Shown: positions 25,801 to 33,545, numbered from the stretch's first letter. The stretch is DNA of 35,332 nucleotides from Flavobacteriaceae bacterium CG2_30_34_30 (GCA_001873105.1 MNYN01000065.1:1-35332); one strand, 5' to 3'. Made by a program: numbers and translations. Notes: generated by a model from the letters alone, not told the origin.

Positions 25801-27132
25801 TTGAAAAGTTATTTTGTTTATTAAGTTTTGCCTTTCTTCGTTGGGTAATGCTAGTATATGTGAGCGTTCACTTGTTATTTTAAAAGCGATAAACTCTACA
25901 ATAATAACGGCACCATCAATTATAATTCCAAAATCAATTGCTCCTAAACTCATTAAATTAGCATCTACATTAAATATATACATAAGGGAAAGCGCAAATA
26001 ATAAGGAAAGAGGAATAACAGATGCCACCACCAAACCGGAGCGAATATTTCCTAAAAGTAATACCACTACAAAAATAACTATCAAGCATCCTAAGAGAAG
26101 ATTTTCAGCAATAGTGAAAGTGGTTTTTCCTATAAGTTCACTTCTTTCTAGAAATCCGTTGATGTAAATTCCTTCAGGAAGAGAAGATTGTATTTCGGAA
26201 ACACGAAGTTTTACGGCATCTATAACTGCTTTTGAATTTGCATTCTTTAGCATCATAATCTGACCCAATACTTTTTCTCCCTCACCGTTTCCAGTTATTG
26301 CACCAAATCTATTTGCCTTACCAAAACCCACATTTGCAAGATCCTTTACATAAATGGGGATGCCATCTCTGTTTTCTACAACTATGTTTTCAATATCTTC
26401 TAATGAAGAAACTAATCCTTCTCCTCTAATAAAAAAACTTTCATTTGTTTTTTCTATATAGCCACCACCTGCAACACTATTATTTTTTTCAATTGCCTTA
26501 AATAAATCACTTAATGATATATTTAAAGATCTTAAACGTTCTGGATTTACGGCTACTTCATATTGTTTTAAATGACCACCCCATGTGTTAACTTCAACTA
26601 CACCGGGAATACCCGAAAGTTGTCGTTTTACAACCCAATCCTGAATGGTTCGTAATTCCATAATGGAATAGTTGCCCTTGTGATTTTCATCTACTTCTAA
26701 AGTGTATTGATAGATTTCACCAAGACCTGTAGATATAGGACCCATAAAAGGAATGCCAAATGCAGCCGGAATTTTTTCTTCGGCGCTTTTTAGTTTTTCT
26801 GCTATCAATTGTCGTGGTAGATAAGTGCCCATTTTGTCTTCAAAAACAATGGTAACTACAGAAAGACCGAATTTTGAAACCGAACGTATCTCAATGACAC
26901 CTGGTAAATTTGCCATTTCTAATTCTACAGGGTAGGTAAGAAATTTTTCAACATCTTGTGTAGCAAGATTTCTGGAAGTTGTAATGACCTGAACTTGATT
27001 GTTAGTGATATCAGGAACCGCACCAATAGGGATATTGAGTAACGAATAAATGCCAAATCCTACAATCCCTAAGGTGAAAAGTAATACAATTAGTTTATGA
27101 TGAATGCTGTATTGAATTATTTTCTCTAACAT
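22801..27132 (-). CDS. CusA/CzcA heavy-metal RND pump fused to TolC-like channel
   Basis: This 1443-residue protein is a natural fusion. Residues 1-1040 form an HME-type RND permease (EKIIQYSIHHKLIVLLF at the start, GIVLIEHFKELKTQG and LATVVVGGLISATAL near the end). The central helix motif DFG-III-DGAVIIVE at about 400-413 fits the divalent-cation HME1-like pattern rather than the AIGAMVDAA form of CusA, so Co/Zn/Cd/Ni-type export is favoured; this is a family-based inference. Residues 1067-1443 form a TolC/CzcC-like outer-membrane efflux protein with coiled-coil helices. A signal-peptide-like stretch (about 1044-1066, ending GNAQ) joins them. ATG 27132 is chosen because TTG 27159 overlaps the -7 box. 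Confidence 0.93.
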   Translation of the reverse strand: MLEKIIQYSIHHKLIVLLFTLGIVGFGIYSLLNIPIGAVPDITNNQVQVITTSRNLATQDVEKFLTYPVELEMANLPGVIEIRSVSKFGLSVVTIVFEDKMGTYLPRQLIAEKLKSAEEKIPAAFGIPFMGPISTGLGEIYQYTLEVDENHKGNYSIMELRTIQDWVVKRQLSGIPGVVEVNTWGGHLKQYEVAVNPERLRSLNISLSDLFKAIEKNNSVAGGGYIEKTNESFFIRGEGLVSSLEDIENIVVENRDGIPIYVKDLANVGFGKANRFGAITGNGEGEKVLGQIMMLKNANSKAVIDAVKLRVSEIQSSLPEGIYINGFLERSELIGKTTFTIAENLLLGCLIVIFVVVLLLGNIRSGLVVASVIPLSLLFALSLMYIFNVDANLMSLGAIDFGIIIDGAVIIVEFIAFKITSERSHILALPNEERQNLINKITFQGATKMMRSAVFGQLIIIIVFIPILSLINVEGKMFQPMALVFCFALIGAMLMCFTYVPVVASMFLKPTDKSKKTISSRLIHFLEKKYKPTIIWALRKKQLVLGLAISLLVVVAYLFTTMGGEFVPTLDEGDFVIQPVLKTGTSLTKTIETTTRIEKILKTFPEVDQVISRIGAAEVPTDPMSMEESDVIIKLKPKTEWVSALNKDELAEKFKSALSEIPGIEYEFTQPIEMRFNELITGVRADLAIKIFGENLDILYKKGLEIQKAIQNVEGAADIIVEKVAGLPQMSVQYDRKKIAKYGLNMADLNSILTTGFAGKSAGIVFEGEKQFDLVIRYDENNRKDIDNIETASVVLPNGNTFPLSEFATISYSKGPAKISRDDTKRRIVVGVNVRNRDLESVVKDVQKIIERDIILPTGYTITYGGQFQNLRSAKERLAIAVPIALVLIFVLLYFAFNSVKEALIIYSAIPMAAIGGVLLLFLRGLPFSISAGVGFIALFGIAVLNGIVLIEHFKELKTQGIHDINKRIIMGTRDRLRPVLLTAAAAALGFLPMAISTSVGAEVQRPLATVVVGGLISATALTLIVLPVLYAMFDRKGHFPKPKLKKNVLLLLLFFISIPWMGNAQEKNITVEEAIEIALKNNKSLRTSFSKVQQNKNLVMSAFNIDKTQMYYNFDENNIAENGQPIKVIGISQTFQFPSIYRTQHKIQKYKVGLSEKQYTLDSKLLTKQVSKAYIQIVYWQQVIKNFVYLDSLYSKFAYAANRRFEMGETNYLEKLTAASKQKEIEILLKQGLENVAKSYLEFQGLLQTEQSFVVPDQALEKWFLQPVNIKNNEGIQYYQQAQNLSKAALSLEKQTLLPDIQVSLFQGTNSYENARVYKGFQVGLAFPLWFGNHRAKIKAAKTEIEIVQNEFENYKTKLEIHYQILLTDISKYEEGIFYFENQGKILAKELFLNAEKAFNQGEINYLQYVQLLENAKTIELNYLENLLQYNFTVLDIKYLIN

Positions 27133-27156
27133 GAAATGGTTCTTTACTATTTTTGT

Positions 27157-27213
27157 CAAATGTAGCTAGGGAGTCTAAAATTGAGATAAAAGATTTCTTA
27201 AGATTTGCTTAAG
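27157..27213 (-). promoter_or_regulatory. Response-regulator box plus -7 box of the RND operon
   Basis: On the minus strand the box reads CTTAAGCAAATCTTAAG (27213-27197), a direct repeat TTAAG-N6-TTAAG with 11-base period. The -7 box TACATTTG (27164-27157) lies 32 bases further downstream, and the ATG follows 24 bases later. The same arrangement recurs upstream of three other genes in this window. Confidence 0.8.
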
Positions 27214-27271
27214 TTGGTTTCCTGCTTAATTAAAATAAATTTCCTAAATAGGGACAAGAGTGTTTTTTATA

Positions 27272-27311
27272 TAAAAAAAAACAAAAGCTCTGAAAAAAAT
27301 TCAGAGCTTTT
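27272..27311 (-). terminator. Rho-independent terminator of the rubrerythrin gene
   Basis: On the minus strand a 12-bp stem AAAAGCTCTGAA / TTCAGAGCTTTT with a 5-base T loop is followed by GTTTTTTTTT. It lies 38 bases after the rubrerythrin stop and insulates it from the RND operon. Confidence 0.88.
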
Positions 27312-27348
27312 AACAACTAACCAACTAATCAAAAAAATCAACACTTAA

Positions 27349-28050
27349 TTAATCTAGGGAATCTAATTTGATGAAATTATTTGCATTTGTCATGGATATT
27401 TCACAGCGTTTAGGTGCTACTGTTTCGTAGGTATTACCACAGGTTGGACATAAAAAATAAACGGTAGGCAATGATTTTACTTTGTTATTTTCTAAAGCCA
27501 AAAGAGCTTTTATATAAAAATCTCTATGTTTTTGTTCTACTTTATAGGCATAGGTTAAGCTTATTTGAGCCATATAATTTCCAGCTTTATTTGCATTTTT
27601 AATAAATTCTGGATACATCGTAAAAAACTCATAACTTTCACCTTCAATGGCATTTTCTAAATTTTCTTTTGTAGATTTTACAGTGAATTCGGGTGTTATT
27701 TCTGGGGTTGTTTGACCTGCTTTTTCAATCACAATTTTATGATTGTCTGCGTGAATTTTTTCTGCTACGGAAGCAGCTTTAAATAATAAGGCAATTTCAA
27801 ATAATCCTTCTTCGTTTGCTTTCTTGCTAAAAGCATCATATTTAGCACTTGCAGTTGTTTCTCCTTTAAAAGCATCTTGCATATTTTGCAAGTTTAAAGT
27901 GGTGGGGTCTATAGAATTTTCCGTTTTAGCGATTTCTAAATCACTTGATTCTTCAATAGCAATTTTTTCATTGGTGGCATTTTTGCAGGATTGAAATAAG
28001 TAACCAAAAATGCTTAAACCTACAGCGATAACAATTAGATGTTTTTTCAT
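27349..28050 (-). CDS. Lipoprotein rubrerythrin with incomplete rubredoxin site
   Basis: A lipobox (YLFQSC, C22) precedes a ferritin-like four-helix domain. Diiron ligands are in place: E64 (KGETTASAKY), E97-x-x-H100 (VAEKIHADN), E138 (IEGESYEFF) and E172-x-x-H175 (VEQKHRDFY). Rubrerythrins reduce peroxide using electrons from rubredoxin-type sites. The C-terminal site has CPTCG (C201, C204) and C216, but the fourth Cys is S219 (KRCEISM), so a normal FeS4 centre is unlikely. Lipidation would place the protein in the periplasm or on the outer membrane, unusual for this family. It has its own promoter with the shared response-regulator box and its own terminator. Confidence 0.88.
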   Translation of the reverse strand: MKKHLIVIAVGLSIFGYLFQSCKNATNEKIAIEESSDLEIAKTENSIDPTTLNLQNMQDAFKGETTASAKYDAFSKKANEEGLFEIALLFKAASVAEKIHADNHKIVIEKAGQTTPEITPEFTVKSTKENLENAIEGESYEFFTMYPEFIKNANKAGNYMAQISLTYAYKVEQKHRDFYIKALLALENNKVKSLPTVYFLCPTCGNTYETVAPKRCEISMTNANNFIKLDSLD

Positions 28051-28086
28051 TTGCTCAAAATTTAATTTTTATGTTTTTATGAATGT

Positions 28087-28144
28087 CAAATGTACAAGGG
28101 GTTGCTTTTAGGTTTTCTTTATTTATTCTTAAGATTTGCTTAAA
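28087..28144 (-). promoter_or_regulatory. Response-regulator box plus -7 box of rubrerythrin
   Basis: The minus strand holds TTAAGCAAATCTTAAG (28143-28128) and TACATTTG (28094-28087), 33 bases apart. The TACATTTGACA core is identical to that of the RND promoter. The ATG is 36 bases downstream of the -7 box. Confidence 0.8.
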
Positions 28145-28163
28145 GCAAGGATTAAAAATGGTA

Positions 28164-28628
28164 TTAATCTGCTGGTTTAGTTTCAAATTCAGGTAACGCT
28201 AATTCAATACCGGCTCCATGTTTAAATACCAGTTGCCCACCTAAATATCCTGTTCTTGCTACAGATACTACTAAAACAGTAAACAAGAGCAAACCAATCC
28301 ATTTAGTCCAATTACGTTGGTATTTAAAATAATAAATACCTACACTATATAAAGCTGTAATAATAGATAGCCAAAGGGTAATTAATGCAGCTTCTTCGTG
28401 AAGTTCCATTGGTATTTCAAGCATTCCTTCTTCCATTCCTTCACCTGCATAACTTCCACTTATGTATGCAACTATAGCTCCTAAAGCCCCTAGGAGTAAT
28501 AAATAGAATGCAACATCCTTATAGAATTTATTTTTACTTAAAAGGGCAATAATTTCCGATAGAAAACCTACTAATAGTAGTGCTATTGGAAAATGAATAA
28601 GCATTGCGTGCAAATGTGTTGTTGTCAT
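28164..28628 (-). CDS. DUF2231 four-helix membrane protein, copy A
   Basis: A 154-residue protein with about four membrane helices. The N terminus carries H5-L-H7-x4-H12-F-P (THLHAMLIHFP), and the first loop has YAGEGMEEG and LHEEAAL with conserved acids and His. The His set resembles metal or haem ligands; that is inference, as the DUF2231 family has no assigned function. It has a paralogue at 30874-31356 with the same His spacing. Its own box-plus--7 promoter overlaps the histidine-kinase stop codon. It is read toward rubrerythrin, with the latter's promoter between them. Confidence 0.85.
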   Translation of the reverse strand: MTTTHLHAMLIHFPIALLLVGFLSEIIALLSKNKFYKDVAFYLLLLGALGAIVAYISGSYAGEGMEEGMLEIPMELHEEAALITLWLSIITALYSVGIYYFKYQRNWTKWIGLLLFTVLVVSVARTGYLGGQLVFKHGAGIELALPEFETKPAD

Positions 28629-28656
28629 TTTGAATATTATTAAAATTATTAATATT

Positions 28657-28713
28657 CAAATGTAGATGTAGTCTTCTAAAGATTTTCAGGGGTATTCCTT
28701 AAGAAATGCTTAA
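28657..28713 (-). promoter_or_regulatory. Response-regulator box plus -7 box of DUF2231 copy A
   Basis: The minus strand holds TTAAGCATTTCTTAAG (28713-28698) and TACATTTG (28664-28657), 33 bases apart. The box overlaps the TAA stop of the histidine-kinase gene. The core of the box differs from the other three sites (CATTTC instead of CAAATC), while both TTAAG half-sites are intact. Confidence 0.78.
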
Positions 28714-30084
28714 AAATGTAATAGTAAAAGTGGTTCCGTGATTTAATTCACTCTCCACTGTTATGGTTGCTTGTATGGCAATGGCTGCTTTTTTTGCTAT
28801 AGAAAGACCTAATCCATTACCAATAATTTCTTTGTGATTTAATGCATCAGAACGGAAAAACGGAATAAATACTTTTTCTAAATCTTCTTTTTTAATACCA
28901 ATTCCTTGATCTTTTATAATACAAATAATTTCATTTTTATTTTTTTCAACAATAATTCTCAATTCTGAATTATCGGGCGAATATTTTATGGCATTCCGGA
29001 TAATATTATCTACTATTAAATGAGCATAATAATAGGGAACAAAATCATTTTTAAATGTTGGATTATTAAAAATAACGTGTAAGTTTTTAGTAAGAATTGG
29101 GTTTTTATGTTGTTCTAAAATGCTATGAATTAACGCAGTAAGTGATTTATTTTCATCTTGATATTCAGGTTTTTTTGTATCAAATCTAGCCAAAAGTAAT
29201 AGTTGTTCTAATGTCACAGTCATTTTGTCCACTTCAGATAAAGATATTCTTACTTTTTCTTCATATTCTTGCTGGGTACGTGGTTTTCTAATTAAAATTT
29301 CTAGGGTACCACGTAATGTTGCAAGTGGTGTGCGTAATTCATGCGAAGCATCTGAGGTAAACTGTTGCTCTCGTTGTAACGTGTTTTCTATTCTATTTAA
29401 TAATTTGTTAATGGATGAAGACAAATCAAATAATTCATCTTTGTTAGGAGGCAGTGTAACCCTTTCATTAAGTGTACTTTTGGTAATCCTGTTTGTTGTA
29501 TTAGTAATATGTTGAATGGGAATAATGCTTCGCCCAGCTAAATATCTAGAAACAAAAAACAATCCAACTAATACTATTGGGAATAAAATTAAAAGCGTAT
29601 TTCTAAGATTTAAAATTACCATTAAAGAATCTTCTAGAGACATTGCTGCTATTATATATCCTTTAATTTGGTTATGGTGTTCAATAGGAATTTGTACTTG
29701 CCTTATGTTTTGGTTATTCAGTTTGGTGTTAAAGTTTTCGCCTAATTTTTTAGAACCTTCAAAAGGAAGTTCTTCCTCTTTCAAGTTTGGTGATTTATCC
29801 ATCAATCGCCCTTTATCATCAATTATTTGAATAAAAACAGGGTTTGTGTGTACTTCTTTATGTTCTATTTCTTCCCATTCTTCTTTGTTAATGAAATAAA
29901 GAATATCTTCTTTTATTTTAATTTCTTTGGTATGTTTTCTAGCTTCAAAATAAAGTGCATTATCTAGATTTTGATAAACCGTACGCTCTACAATAAAATA
30001 AACAATACTAAACACCACAGCAATAATGATGGCTGTGGCGAGCATATAATAAATAGCTAAGCGATTTCTAAAACTCAGGCTCAT
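28699..30084 (-). CDS. Sensor histidine kinase (CusS/CzcS-like)
   Basis: A classic transmembrane histidine kinase of 461 residues. It has TM1 (about 10-32), a periplasmic sensor of about 125 residues, TM2 (about 160-182), a HAMP domain, the H-box DASHELRTPLATLRG, an N-box (VDNIIRNAIKYSP), G1 DQGIGIKKEDLEKVF and G2 GNGLGLSIAKKA. The sensor lacks obvious Cys or Met clusters. It shares the ATGA overlap with the upstream response-regulator gene (30081-30084), so the two are translationally coupled. It probably senses a metal or envelope signal and controls the RND operon and neighbours. Confidence 0.94.
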   Translation of the reverse strand: MSLSFRNRLAIYYMLATAIIIAVVFSIVYFIVERTVYQNLDNALYFEARKHTKEIKIKEDILYFINKEEWEEIEHKEVHTNPVFIQIIDDKGRLMDKSPNLKEEELPFEGSKKLGENFNTKLNNQNIRQVQIPIEHHNQIKGYIIAAMSLEDSLMVILNLRNTLLILFPIVLVGLFFVSRYLAGRSIIPIQHITNTTNRITKSTLNERVTLPPNKDELFDLSSSINKLLNRIENTLQREQQFTSDASHELRTPLATLRGTLEILIRKPRTQQEYEEKVRISLSEVDKMTVTLEQLLLLARFDTKKPEYQDENKSLTALIHSILEQHKNPILTKNLHVIFNNPTFKNDFVPYYYAHLIVDNIIRNAIKYSPDNSELRIIVEKNKNEIICIIKDQGIGIKKEDLEKVFIPFFRSDALNHKEIIGNGLGLSIAKKAAIAIQATITVESELNHGTTFTITFLSIS

Positions 30085-30749
30085 TTTTCTTTTGCAATAT
30101 ATCCTATTCCTCTAACTGTTTGTATGTATTCTTCGTTTTCTTTAAAATCTAGTTTTTTCCGTAATGAGTTTACATACACGTCAATAACTCCTGTGTTATA
30201 ATCAAAATGAATATCCCAAACGCTTTCAATAATTCGGCTTCTACGGCAAACTTTTCCTTTGTTTCGTATCAGGTATTCTAACAGAGCAAATTCTTTTTGT
30301 GTTAATTGAATTTCCTCTTCATTTTTAAAAACTTGATGTGAATTTATGTCTAAGGTAATATTACCTAAAGTAAATAAATGCTGCTCGCCAGATTTTGTTC
30401 TTAATTGCACTCGAATACGTTCTAGCAGCTCTTCAAAATGAAACGGTTTTTTGATATAGTCATTAGCTCCGGTTTGTAAACCAAAAATAGTTTCATCCAA
30501 AGTGTCTTTTGCTGTAAGAAAAATTATAGGTGTTTTAATATTTTCTTTTCTAAATTGCCTGCATATTTCTATACCACTAATACCCGGCAACATCCAGTCC
30601 AGTAGGAGAATATCGTATTCATTGGACAAAGCCATTTCAAGTCCTTTATTGCCATCTTGGGCTACATCAACGGCAAAACATTCTTCTTCCAAGCCCTGCT
30701 TAAGGAAGTTGGAAATACCAATCTCATCTTCTATAATTAGAATTCTCAT
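30081..30749 (-). CDS. OmpR-family response regulator (CusR/CzcR-like)
   Basis: The N-terminal receiver has the acidic pocket IIEDE, phospho-acceptor in LLLDWMLPG, TAKD with conserved Thr, and the KKP lysine. The C-terminal winged helix has LTQKEFALLEYLIRNKGKVCRR, and the recognition segment SIR-like DVYVNSLRKKLD with TVRGIGYIA. ATG 30749 starts with MRILIIEDE and fits the family; upstream residues do not. The very close -7 box suggests an almost leaderless mRNA. It probably binds the TTAAG-N6-TTAAG boxes found here, including the one before its own gene, so autoregulation is expected. Confidence 0.94.
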   Translation of the reverse strand: MRILIIEDEIGISNFLKQGLEEECFAVDVAQDGNKGLEMALSNEYDILLLDWMLPGISGIEICRQFRKENIKTPIIFLTAKDTLDETIFGLQTGANDYIKKPFHFEELLERIRVQLRTKSGEQHLFTLGNITLDINSHQVFKNEEEIQLTQKEFALLEYLIRNKGKVCRRSRIIESVWDIHFDYNTGVIDVYVNSLRKKLDFKENEEYIQTVRGIGYIAKEK

Positions 30750-30753
30750 AATA

Positions 30754-30810
30754 CAAAAATGCAACTATTTGAATAAAATTGCATTAATGCTTTCTTAAGA
30801 TTTGCTTAAA
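30754..30810 (-). promoter_or_regulatory. Response-regulator box plus near-consensus -7 box, autoregulatory
   Basis: The minus strand holds TTAAGCAAATCTTAAG (30809-30794), identical to the RND and rubrerythrin boxes. CATTTTTG (30761-30754, one mismatch to TAnnTTTG) lies 32 bases downstream and only 4 bases before the ATG at 30749, implying a nearly leaderless transcript. Confidence 0.65.
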
Positions 30811-30873
30811 TCAAAATTATTGTAGTACTAAATTTTAATTCAACCAAATATTATTTAGAAGATTCTTGTTTCT

Positions 30874-31356
30874 CTAATCATCATCTTCTGGTATTTGCCT
30901 TAGTGTAGTTGTTGCATCACTGCGAATTTCAGTATGTCTGATTTCGCCGCCGGATGTACCAACATTAATGGAAGCTAGAGCAGAAGAAATTGCCAATAAA
31001 GCAACTAGAATGTATCCATAAATAGCTATATTCATTTTTTTTATTGTAAGAAAGAATGTGATAAGTGAGGCTCCACCTAATATGAGCATGAAAATTAAAA
31101 ATACTTCAGCAGCTTCTTCATGGGTTTCTATAAAGTTTTCACCTATTCCGGGTATATTTTCAATAAATTCCTCTGCTCCTTCGCCCGTGTAATTTGCAAT
31201 TATAGCAGTGATGGCACTAAAGATAAAGATTGCTAATGCTGTTAATTTTATGGTATTATTTTTAAATAAAAAACCAAAAAGTAGCACTAGAATTCCAATG
31301 GTCAATCCAATTATAGGAAAGTGGTTTATCGCTAAATGTAAGTGTGCATCGTTCAT
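30874..31356 (-). CDS. DUF2231-like four-helix membrane protein, copy B
   Basis: A 160-residue paralogue of copy A. It has the same H5-L-H7-x4-H12-F-P start (AHLHLAINHFP), the loop NYTGEGAEEF and ETHEEAAE, and about four membrane helices. The C-terminal tail is polar and ends in acidic residues (PEDDD). It is upstream of the response-regulator gene and lacks the TTAAG box, so it may be a constitutive partner. Function is unknown; the shared His and acidic pattern points to a common ligand. Confidence 0.8.
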   Translation of the reverse strand: MNDAHLHLAINHFPIIGLTIGILVLLFGFLFKNNTIKLTALAIFIFSAITAIIANYTGEGAEEFIENIPGIGENFIETHEEAAEVFLIFMLILGGASLITFFLTIKKMNIAIYGYILVALLAISSALASINVGTSGGEIRHTEIRSDATTTLRQIPEDDD

Positions 31357-31469
31357 GATTTTAGAATTTTATATGGTCAGTAAATATTTTAACTAAAAAT
31401 AAATGTAAAGAAATAAAACAAAATAGAATATGATTAAAATCAGTTAAAGATATAAATTAACGGCAAAGA

Positions 31470-33545
31470 TTAGTCTTTGAAAAGGGGAACCTCAAAAAGA
31501 ATATGCTGTTGTTTTAAAACGCTAACCACTTGATGTATATCATCTTCTTCCGGCAAAGAAATTGTTTCTTTTGTCAAAAGATCTTCTATTTGTTTTTTCA
31601 TGGTCTTGTTATGAAATTCTAACAAAAGTTCTCCACCAGAAAATGTGATTAAGCAATCTTTTTCTGAAAAATCCAAATGAAGTTCCGGGTTTGGGCGGAT
31701 ACAATAATCTTCTTTGGTATATGCTTTTTGGAGTACTTTGTACAAAGCCTCTAAAACTCTATTTATGGTAACAGAAGTCAAACAAATGCGATGTGCACAA
31801 CTTAAAATGACATCGTAATTGCAATGCAAATTACAAACGCCTTTTTTCCCCCAAATAAGTTCATTGTGTTGTGCAAAACTTCCCCAACTTCCTGGTCCGG
31901 TGGGACCATAGATACCAACAGAAGGTACGTTAAAACTGCCAGCCACGTGAGTTATTCCCGCGTCATTTCCAATATGAAATATGGCGCCTGCCATAACCTC
32001 TCCAACTTCTTCCATACCTCCTGTAACATATTCTATATGCTTCCATTTTTTTGTAAAAAATTGCGAAATATCTGGATCATCGGGGCCTTGGATAATTTTA
32101 CAATTTAACGTGGGAAAAATTTCGTGGATTTTTTCAATGAGTTGGGCATATTTTTCAGTAGGCCATATTTTTAAAAGAAATCCAGCACCATGGTGTATGA
32201 CAAAATATTTTTTAGAAGGATTTGAATTTCGTTTAAAATAAGGATACGCTTCTAAATGATTATTCAAGTCCACATGAAGTTTAGCTACGGTATCAATATA
32301 ATGCTGTATGGCGTGTTGTTTTACTTTTTTGTGTGTGGGATATTTTAAGGCATGAGGTAAATCATACCCTCTAAAAGCTGGATAGTTGCCAAGCTCATAA
32401 ATGGCATCGTAATTTTTTTCTTGGAGGCGAACTTCAGCTTCATTAACCACTTGAACACCCGTAAGATGTTTTGTAAAAAAAGGAACCAATCGAGGAGAAA
32501 CAGCAAAATGTAAACTTTTTGAAACCTTGGCTATTTTGTAAATAGCGGGAATTGCAAAAAAAATGTCGCCCAAACCTCCATAACTTTTGTACACTAATAC
32601 ATTGCCTAACAAAGCAGCTTTTTGTTTTTTTGTGGAATTTAAAAGACTTTCTATCTCTTTCCAGAAATTTTCAGGAGCTTGTTTCATTTCTATTTTAGCT
32701 TTTTCTTTGTCCAACGGATAAAAATCAAAGGAAAATGTGCCTACTCGATCATTTGAAATTAATTCACAACCTGATAAAAAAGCCTCAGCCGCCAATCTGC
32801 CTGAAGGCTCGGGCCATACCGGTTTGCAAAAAAATTGTTTTGTTTGTCCTAAAATGCGAAGTACTTCGGTATTAGAAACCGATTTATGAAAGGTTATATT
32901 GGAAGGCATTTCACGTCGTAATCGATTGGCTCCATACACGTTGAATTGTATTTCCGGATGCTCTTCAGCATAGGTAACAAACTCGTGTCCGCCTTTTAAA
33001 AAATTTAAATCACCAAAGAAAGGAATTACCCCTTCAATTTTTAAAGCCGAAATCTGCAAAGAATCCACATCAACAGTTGGAGGCATGATTATATGTTTTG
33101 CAACTGCCTCACCATAAAAATTGAAATGCGATTTGTAATGTTCAGGCGACTGGAAAATTGTTCGTGCAGCTTTAGCAAAAAGAGCTCGAAACAGATGGAA
33201 TTTATCTGCATCGCAACAACTTTTTATTTTTCTATCAACAGTACATAGTATGTTTCTTCGGATACAGAAATTGTAATCGTATTCTACTTTTATATAGGGT
33301 GTTTTTTGCTTTAAAATATAGTTAATGAGCTCCAATTCATAAGCACATCTAGGCGTACTATTCATCACAATGAAGTCAGCCGCAGAAACTAACTTTTTAG
33401 TGGTAATAAAATTGTTTAAATAATCTAAAACTATGGTGTGACCCCTCTTTTCGCCCAAGGCTATCAACTCTTTAATAGTGAGCTCTGCACCTCTAGGAGT
33501 GGAAAGTGTCGTGTCGTGAAGAAATAGAATATTGCTCAAGGGCAT
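31470..33545 (-). CDS. Double glycosyltransferase (GT4-like + GT9) with extra C-terminal domain
   Basis: A 691-residue cytoplasmic fusion. Residues 1-310 form a GT-B glycosyltransferase unit with nucleotide-sugar-site features (EPSGRLAAEAFLSG at 246-259). Residues 313-600 form a GT9 heptosyltransferase-like unit (YKSYGGLGDIFFAIPA, IHHGAGFLLKIWPTEKYAQL and HIGNDAGITHVAG; GPTGPGSWG). A Cys cluster follows (C571, C575, C583, C588). Residues 613-691 form a small alpha/beta tail (strands around LHLDFSEKDCLITFSGGELLLEF, helix EDDIHQVVSVLKQQ) that looks like a PqqD/RRE-type peptide-binding module, but this is weak. It lies 172 bases downstream of the DDGYY gene on the same strand. Acceptor unknown. 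Confidence 0.85.
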   Translation of the reverse strand: MPLSNILFLHDTTLSTPRGAELTIKELIALGEKRGHTIVLDYLNNFITTKKLVSAADFIVMNSTPRCAYELELINYILKQKTPYIKVEYDYNFCIRRNILCTVDRKIKSCCDADKFHLFRALFAKAARTIFQSPEHYKSHFNFYGEAVAKHIIMPPTVDVDSLQISALKIEGVIPFFGDLNFLKGGHEFVTYAEEHPEIQFNVYGANRLRREMPSNITFHKSVSNTEVLRILGQTKQFFCKPVWPEPSGRLAAEAFLSGCELISNDRVGTFSFDFYPLDKEKAKIEMKQAPENFWKEIESLLNSTKKQKAALLGNVLVYKSYGGLGDIFFAIPAIYKIAKVSKSLHFAVSPRLVPFFTKHLTGVQVVNEAEVRLQEKNYDAIYELGNYPAFRGYDLPHALKYPTHKKVKQHAIQHYIDTVAKLHVDLNNHLEAYPYFKRNSNPSKKYFVIHHGAGFLLKIWPTEKYAQLIEKIHEIFPTLNCKIIQGPDDPDISQFFTKKWKHIEYVTGGMEEVGEVMAGAIFHIGNDAGITHVAGSFNVPSVGIYGPTGPGSWGSFAQHNELIWGKKGVCNLHCNYDVILSCAHRICLTSVTINRVLEALYKVLQKAYTKEDYCIRPNPELHLDFSEKDCLITFSGGELLLEFHNKTMKKQIEDLLTKETISLPEEDDIHQVVSVLKQQHILFEVPLFKD

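Noticed and set aside
23656..26167. Several plus-strand frames opposite the RND pump gene
   Set aside because: They are shadows of a conserved 1443-residue coding sequence and show no family motifs.
27133..27159. TTG-started extension of the RND pump
   Set aside because: The TTG lies inside the -7 box, and RND pumps normally begin right before the first membrane helix, as with ATG 27132.
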